DNA from: an uncultured Eubacteriales bacterium
GTDB taxonomy: Bacteria; Bacillota; Clostridia; Peptostreptococcales; Anaerovoracaceae
Assembly (NCBI GenBank): GCA_902793875.1
Contig: CADBFL010000069.1
Location: forward strand, 1-8,730
Length of the DNA stretch: 8,730 nucleotides
Direction of reading: 5' to 3'
In this document: positions 6,004 through 8,730 of the stretch, one piece after another
Position numbering within the stretch: position 1 is the first letter of the stretch
How the letters are laid out: every line of letters starts with the position of its first letter
Position numbers and translations under genes: made by a program
Notes under the pieces: model-generated
Seen by the model: only the letters and a program-made list of their open reading frames with translations
The model's database searches: none
What the model was told of the DNA's origin: nothing

Positions 6004-6666
6004 TCAGGACGCTTTCCCGCCTTTTTCGAATTCCTCCCTGTGATCCAGGAAGATCTTAGCGAGCTGCGGGTCGAAGTGCTTTCCGGCGTCTTCCTCAATG
6101 ATCCTGCAGGCCTGATCAGGCGTCATCGGTTTCTTGTAGCATCTCTCGGAAACGAGAGCGTCGTACACCTCCGCTATGGCCATTATCCTTGCGTTCAGCG
6201 GTATGTCCGCCCCTGAAAGCCCCTCGGGATATCCCGAGCCGTCCCACTTCTCATGATGGTACATGGCTATGTCCGATGCAAACTTCATCTGCTCTTCTCC
6301 CGCGATGCCGTCAAGTATCTCGCGCACGACTCTGCCTCCGGCGGATGCGTGCTTTTTCATTTCTTCGAACTCTTCGGGAGTGAGCCTGCCCGGTTTTCGC
6401 AGTATGCTGTCTGAAACGACTATCTTGCCCACATCGTGGAGCGGCGCAAACGCCTCCAGCAACGCGATGCAGTCATCTGTCAGCACATCCGCGTACACAC
6501 CGTCCCTGCGTGCGCATTCCGCCAGCGTCCTGACATATTCGCTGGTGCGGGCAACATGCTCGCCCGTCTCGAGATCCCGGCTCTCGATCAGATTGGCAAG
6601 AGTGGAGACTATATGCTCGGAAATGCTTATTATCTTGCCCCGCTCCTCCTTGAGCGCGGTCTGCAC
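6004..6666 (-). CDS. HD-GYP domain part (cyclic-di-GMP phosphodiesterase)
   Basis: The catalytic half of the broken gene, numbered here from a GTG at 6666 used only for convenience, as it has no usable ribosome-binding site. The metal-binding residues of the HD-GYP family are all present: GEHV (His37), LHDVGKI (His77, Asp78), KKHASAGG (His106), MYHHEKWDGSGYP (His137, His138, then the GYP triad 145-147) and EVYDAL (Asp169). A GKHFDPQLAKIFL motif ends the domain as usual. The enzyme would hydrolyse cyclic-di-GMP to pGpG or GMP; the intact motifs mean that only the frameshift, not decay of the active site, argues against function. Family assignment is secure. Confidence 0.85.
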   Translation of the reverse strand: MQTALKEERGKIISISEHIVSTLANLIESRDLETGEHVARTSEYVRTLAECARRDGVYADVLTDDCIALLEAFAPLHDVGKIVVSDSILRKPGRLTPEEFEEMKKHASAGGRVVREILDGIAGEEQMKFASDIAMYHHEKWDGSGYPEGLSGADIPLNARIMAIAEVYDALVSERCYKKPMTPDQACRIIEEDAGKHFDPQLAKIFLDHREEFEKGGKAS

Positions 6667-7153
6667 ATCCTGCTGTACGAGATCGTTGTAGTAGATGTAG
6701 CAGAGGCACGAGCAGGAATCCGACGCTTATGATATAGAATACTTCGTACAGGATGTAGAGTTCCCCGTGGAAGTACGTCCCCGTTTTATCGAAGTAGAAG
6801 ATACGGCCGGACGGAGCCATCATTATCTCCAGAAGCACGTTCGCCGCAAAGAAAACGCTCGCGGGCCTGGCCACCTCCCCCATGCCCAGAGCTCCCGCGA
6901 AGAACACCGGTATGAGCGGTGTGAGCGAGAACTGCATCACGGTGATGACGGTCAGCGGCAGTACATACGCCGGGCCGCGCCCGTCGAACACCTCGGCCGC
7001 CCACTCGGCCGCCGCGCACAGCATAATCGTAATGAATGTGAGCAGATACCAGCGCTTCTGTTTCCACCTGAAGCCCGGATAGGTCACGACGTGGAGCGTC
7101 ATCGCCAGCATCATAAGCTCTGTCAGCAGTATCGTTGCGGAATAAATCGTCAT
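6004..7153 (-). pseudogene. Membrane-anchored HD-GYP phosphodiesterase gene, frameshifted
   Basis: Two reading frames together make one normal protein. The ATG at 7153 opens about 148 codons with some five or six hydrophobic helices (3-24, 36-54, 62-87, 97-113, 131-155), a membrane sensor domain of unknown ligand. Near 6710 the sense moves to the next frame: skipping one base (for example G at 6709) joins GFLL to CLCYIYYNDLVQQDVQTALK and the HD-GYP domain. If the first frame is read on, its tail becomes Arg/Gly/Cys-rich shadow sequence until a stop at 6473. The second frame has a TAA at 6729-6727 and no start codon with a proper ribosome-binding site, so the halves are unlikely to be separate genes. 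The shift lies between about 6690 and 6726; no homopolymer or clear slippery site is there, so a mutation or a sequencing error is likelier than programmed shifting. It follows the isomerase gene by 38 nt. Confidence 0.75.
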
Positions 7154-7191
7154 GTATCTTCGATCCTACGCCTTCGAGATTTCATTTCCCG

Positions 7192-8223
7192 TCAGACCAG
7201 AAAGCCGTCAGGTTTTGCGCCGTATTCGCTCAGCCTGTCAGCCGCGAACACGCCCTGGTCGGTGACGACGCCCGTCACCAGCTCCGGCGGCGTGATATCG
7301 AAGGCCGGATAGTATCCCTTCACCTCCTGGTTGGCGGTAGCTGTTCCCATCGCCTGCAGGACTTCCTTAGGATCCCTGAACTCTATCTTTACGCTGTCTA
7401 TGGTCTGATGCCCGTGGTCCGGAGTTCCCGACACGTAATACGGTATCCCGTGGTACTTCGCGGCTATCGCTATCTGGTATGTTCCGACCTTGTTTACCAC
7501 ATGGCCGTCCACGCATATGACATCGGCAGCCGATGTGAAGAGGTCGATCCCCTCGTTCTTCATGACAGAGGCAGGCATGTTGTCGGTGATGACCGTAGTG
7601 TCGAATCCCATGTCATGGCATACCGTTGCGGTCAGCCGGGAGCCCTGGAAGAACGGCCTTGTCTCAGGGCAGAACAGCTTTATGTCCTTGCCCCGGAGCT
7701 TTGCTTCCCTGAGCATCATGCCGACTATGGTCTCGGCAAAGCACTGCGTCATTACAGCTCCGTGGTCCGGGAAAAGTTCTGCCAGATACTTTCCGGCAAG
7801 AGCCATGCCGGCATATCTCTCGTTGTTCTGTTCTATCGAGAATTCCTTTATCGCTTCGGAAACATCATCCGAACCTCTTGAAAATTCCTTCTTTGCAGCT
7901 TCTATGCAGGATTCCGTTATCTTTGTCATCCTCCAGGTCGTTGTCGGCCTGGCATGTGAGATCGTATACGCGGCATCTTCAAGATACTTCAGCTGCTCTG
8001 CCTCGCTTCTGCCCCTGCATTCCCAGGCGGCAAGAGCCATGCCCATCGAGGCCGCCATGTATGGGCCGGCGCTCTGAGTCACCATGTCCCTGATGGCCTC
8101 AGCCACCTCGCGGTGGGTCTGGCACTCGACCTTGACCACCTCGACCGGATATATGCGGCGGTCGAGTATCCGGACAGCGCCGGCCTCATACCACGCGATA
8201 TATTCTCGAAGCGGAGCATCCAT
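7192..8223 (-). CDS. MtnA-like aldose-1-phosphate isomerase (eIF2B alpha/COG0182 family)
   Basis: A 343-residue cytoplasmic enzyme of the methylthioribose-1-phosphate isomerase family, which opens an aldose-1-phosphate to a ketose phosphate in methylthioadenosine salvage. Family landmarks in order: ILDRRIYP (19-26), AEAIRDMVTQSAGPYMAAS (41-59, where MtnA usually has VRGAP), HARPTTTWRM (90-99), MTQC with Cys161 at the catalytic cysteine, ETRPFFQGSRLTA (187-199), ITDNM (212-216), AAD with Asp234 at the catalytic aspartate, NKVGTY (244-249) and HGIPYYV (258-264). Length is normal. The ATG at 8223 is chosen for the AAGGGG 5 nt upstream; a start at 8343 would add 40 basic residues read from repeats. 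No other salvage gene is in the window, and the motifs are divergent, so another sugar-phosphate substrate is possible. Family secure, substrate less so. Confidence 0.85.
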   Translation of the reverse strand: MDAPLREYIAWYEAGAVRILDRRIYPVEVVKVECQTHREVAEAIRDMVTQSAGPYMAASMGMALAAWECRGRSEAEQLKYLEDAAYTISHARPTTTWRMTKITESCIEAAKKEFSRGSDDVSEAIKEFSIEQNNERYAGMALAGKYLAELFPDHGAVMTQCFAETIVGMMLREAKLRGKDIKLFCPETRPFFQGSRLTATVCHDMGFDTTVITDNMPASVMKNEGIDLFTSAADVICVDGHVVNKVGTYQIAIAAKYHGIPYYVSGTPDHGHQTIDSVKIEFRDPKEVLQAMGTATANQEVKGYYPAFDITPPELVTGVVTDQGVFAADRLSEYGAKPDGFLV

Positions 8224-8228
8224 GCGAG

Positions 8229-8234
8229 CCCCTT
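8229..8234 (-). promoter_or_regulatory. Ribosome-binding site fixing the isomerase start
   Basis: AAGGGG on the minus strand, 5 nt before the ATG at 8223. The protein then begins MDAPLREYIAWYEAGAVRIL, leading at the expected distance into the family's LD motif. Confidence 0.7.
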
Positions 8235-8250
8235 GTCCTGTCTTTCCATT

Positions 8251-8298
8251 TCTGCTTTTCCTCTCCTCTGCTTTTCCGCTGTTCTGCTTTTCCGCTGT
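8251..8298. repeat. 16-bp tandem direct repeat, three copies
   Basis: TCTGCTTTTCCGCTGT occurs exactly at 8267-8282 and 8283-8298, and a first copy at 8251-8266 shares its first 11 bases. On the minus strand this is a purine-rich leader (GGAAAAGCAGA units) just upstream of the isomerase ribosome-binding site. Units like GGAAAAG could act as extra weak ribosome landing sites, and the copy number could vary by slippage. Confidence 0.85.
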
Positions 8299-8313
8299 TC
8301 TTACCGGCCCTGT

Positions 8314-8730
8314 AATTGGAACCATTTCGGCGTCCGCGATCATTTGGTTCCAATTTCATCCTTCTTTCCGGCCTGTAATTGGAACCATTTCTACGTCCGC
8401 GCTCATTTGGTTCCAATTTCATCCTCAGGATCTGCCTTCAATTGGAACCATTTCGGCGTCCGCGCTCATTTGGTTCCAATTTCATCCTCCAGGTCAGAGC
8501 TGTATTGGTGCGTTTTTGAGGCAGACGCTCATTTCGCTCCAGTTTGAGCGCTGCCGGCCTGCCGTTTATGGTGCATTTTCGAGGCTGACGCTCATTTCGC
8601 TCCAGTTTTTCTTTCCAGGCCGGGGCGGAATTGGTGCATTTTTGAGGCAGGCGCTCATTTCGCTCCAATTATCTCGCCTGGCTCAGTCTGAAATTGGTGC
8701 ATTTTCGGAGCAGGCGCTCATTTCGCTCCA
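8314..8730. repeat. Periodic array of palindrome-ended 42-nt units, exact 63-nt period
   Basis: Seven units begin at 8314, 8377, 8440, 8503, 8566, 8629 and 8692, each 42 nt with a 21-nt spacer; the last is cut by the window edge, so the array continues. The first three (type A) have perfect 11-bp ends, AATTGGAACCA and TGGTTCCAATT, enclosing a 20-nt centre such as TTTCGGCGTCCGCGCTCATT. The other four (type B) have ends near AATTGGTGCA and CGCTCCAATT, with one T-T mismatch and weaker pairing in copies 4 and 5. Both types share GCTCATTT before the right arm. The type A spacers begin TCATCCT. Each unit could fold as a hairpin in DNA or RNA. As 63 is divisible by three, several frames stay open across parts of the array, but a stop at 8438-8440 interrupts the clearest one. 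No promoter or protein gene was identified in 8300-8730. Confidence 0.9.

Noticed and set aside
5999..6010. Palindrome GTCCTCAGGAC between the convergent genes as a terminator
   Set aside because: The stem is only 4-5 bp and has no T run on either strand.
6473..6690. C-terminal tail of the membrane frame as a real protein end
   Set aside because: It is Arg/Gly/Cys-rich and lies opposite-frame to the intact HD-GYP domain; it is read-through after the frameshift.
8224..8343. 40-residue N-terminal extension of the isomerase
   Set aside because: It is read from the 16-bp repeats and the first palindromic unit, while ATG 8223 has a strong ribosome-binding site and matches the family start.
8314..8730. 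CRISPR array
   Set aside because: The 42-nt units are separated by only 21 nt, the repeats diverge into two types, some spacers share their first bases, and no cas gene is present.

Overview
The window looks like chromosomal DNA from a moderately GC-rich anaerobic Bacillota, probably class Clostridia. This is inferred from gene families: a secreted GH25 lysozyme with an Ig-like domain and SH3b domain, two COG0523 (CobW-type) GTPases, a membrane HD-GYP protein, strong purine-rich Shine-Dalgarno sites and the start of a Gram-positive-type Y-family polymerase. No rRNA, tRNA, transposase or phage gene was seen. Most genes are on the minus strand; one transporter gene is on the plus strand.

Layout, low to high coordinate. 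(1) 1-187 minus: start of a Y-family DNA polymerase cut by the window edge, overlapping by 4 nt the stop of an AraC-family regulator (184-915 minus), which has its own promoter and an 8-bp-arm inverted repeat over the -10 region. (2) 916-1234: a gene-free spacer with several small inverted repeats and, at its right end, the terminator of the next unit. (3) 1235-4879 minus: three co-directional genes, read as a zinc-type CobW GTPase with a very histidine-rich insert, a second CobW-like GTPase fused to a YcgQ/TIGR03943-like C-terminal domain (4 nt apart), then a secreted GH25 muramidase. (4) 5090-5998 plus: a ten-helix EamA/DMT transporter, divergent from the GTPases, with a promoter placed so that its mRNA may be leaderless. 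(5) 6004-8223 minus: an MtnA-like sugar-phosphate isomerase followed by a membrane HD-GYP c-di-GMP phosphodiesterase gene that is frameshifted in this sequence. (6) 8224-8730: a gene-free leader with a 16-bp tandem repeat and then a strictly periodic array of at least seven palindrome-ended 42-nt units separated by 21-nt spacers (63-nt period), running off the window edge.

Functionally, the GTPase pair suggests metal (most likely zinc) allocation. The AraC and polymerase genes look like a translationally coupled unit. The isomerase and HD-GYP genes may share a transcript. The most unusual element is the 63-nt array: it fits neither CRISPR nor an ordinary gene, and I do not recognise it as a named repeat family.
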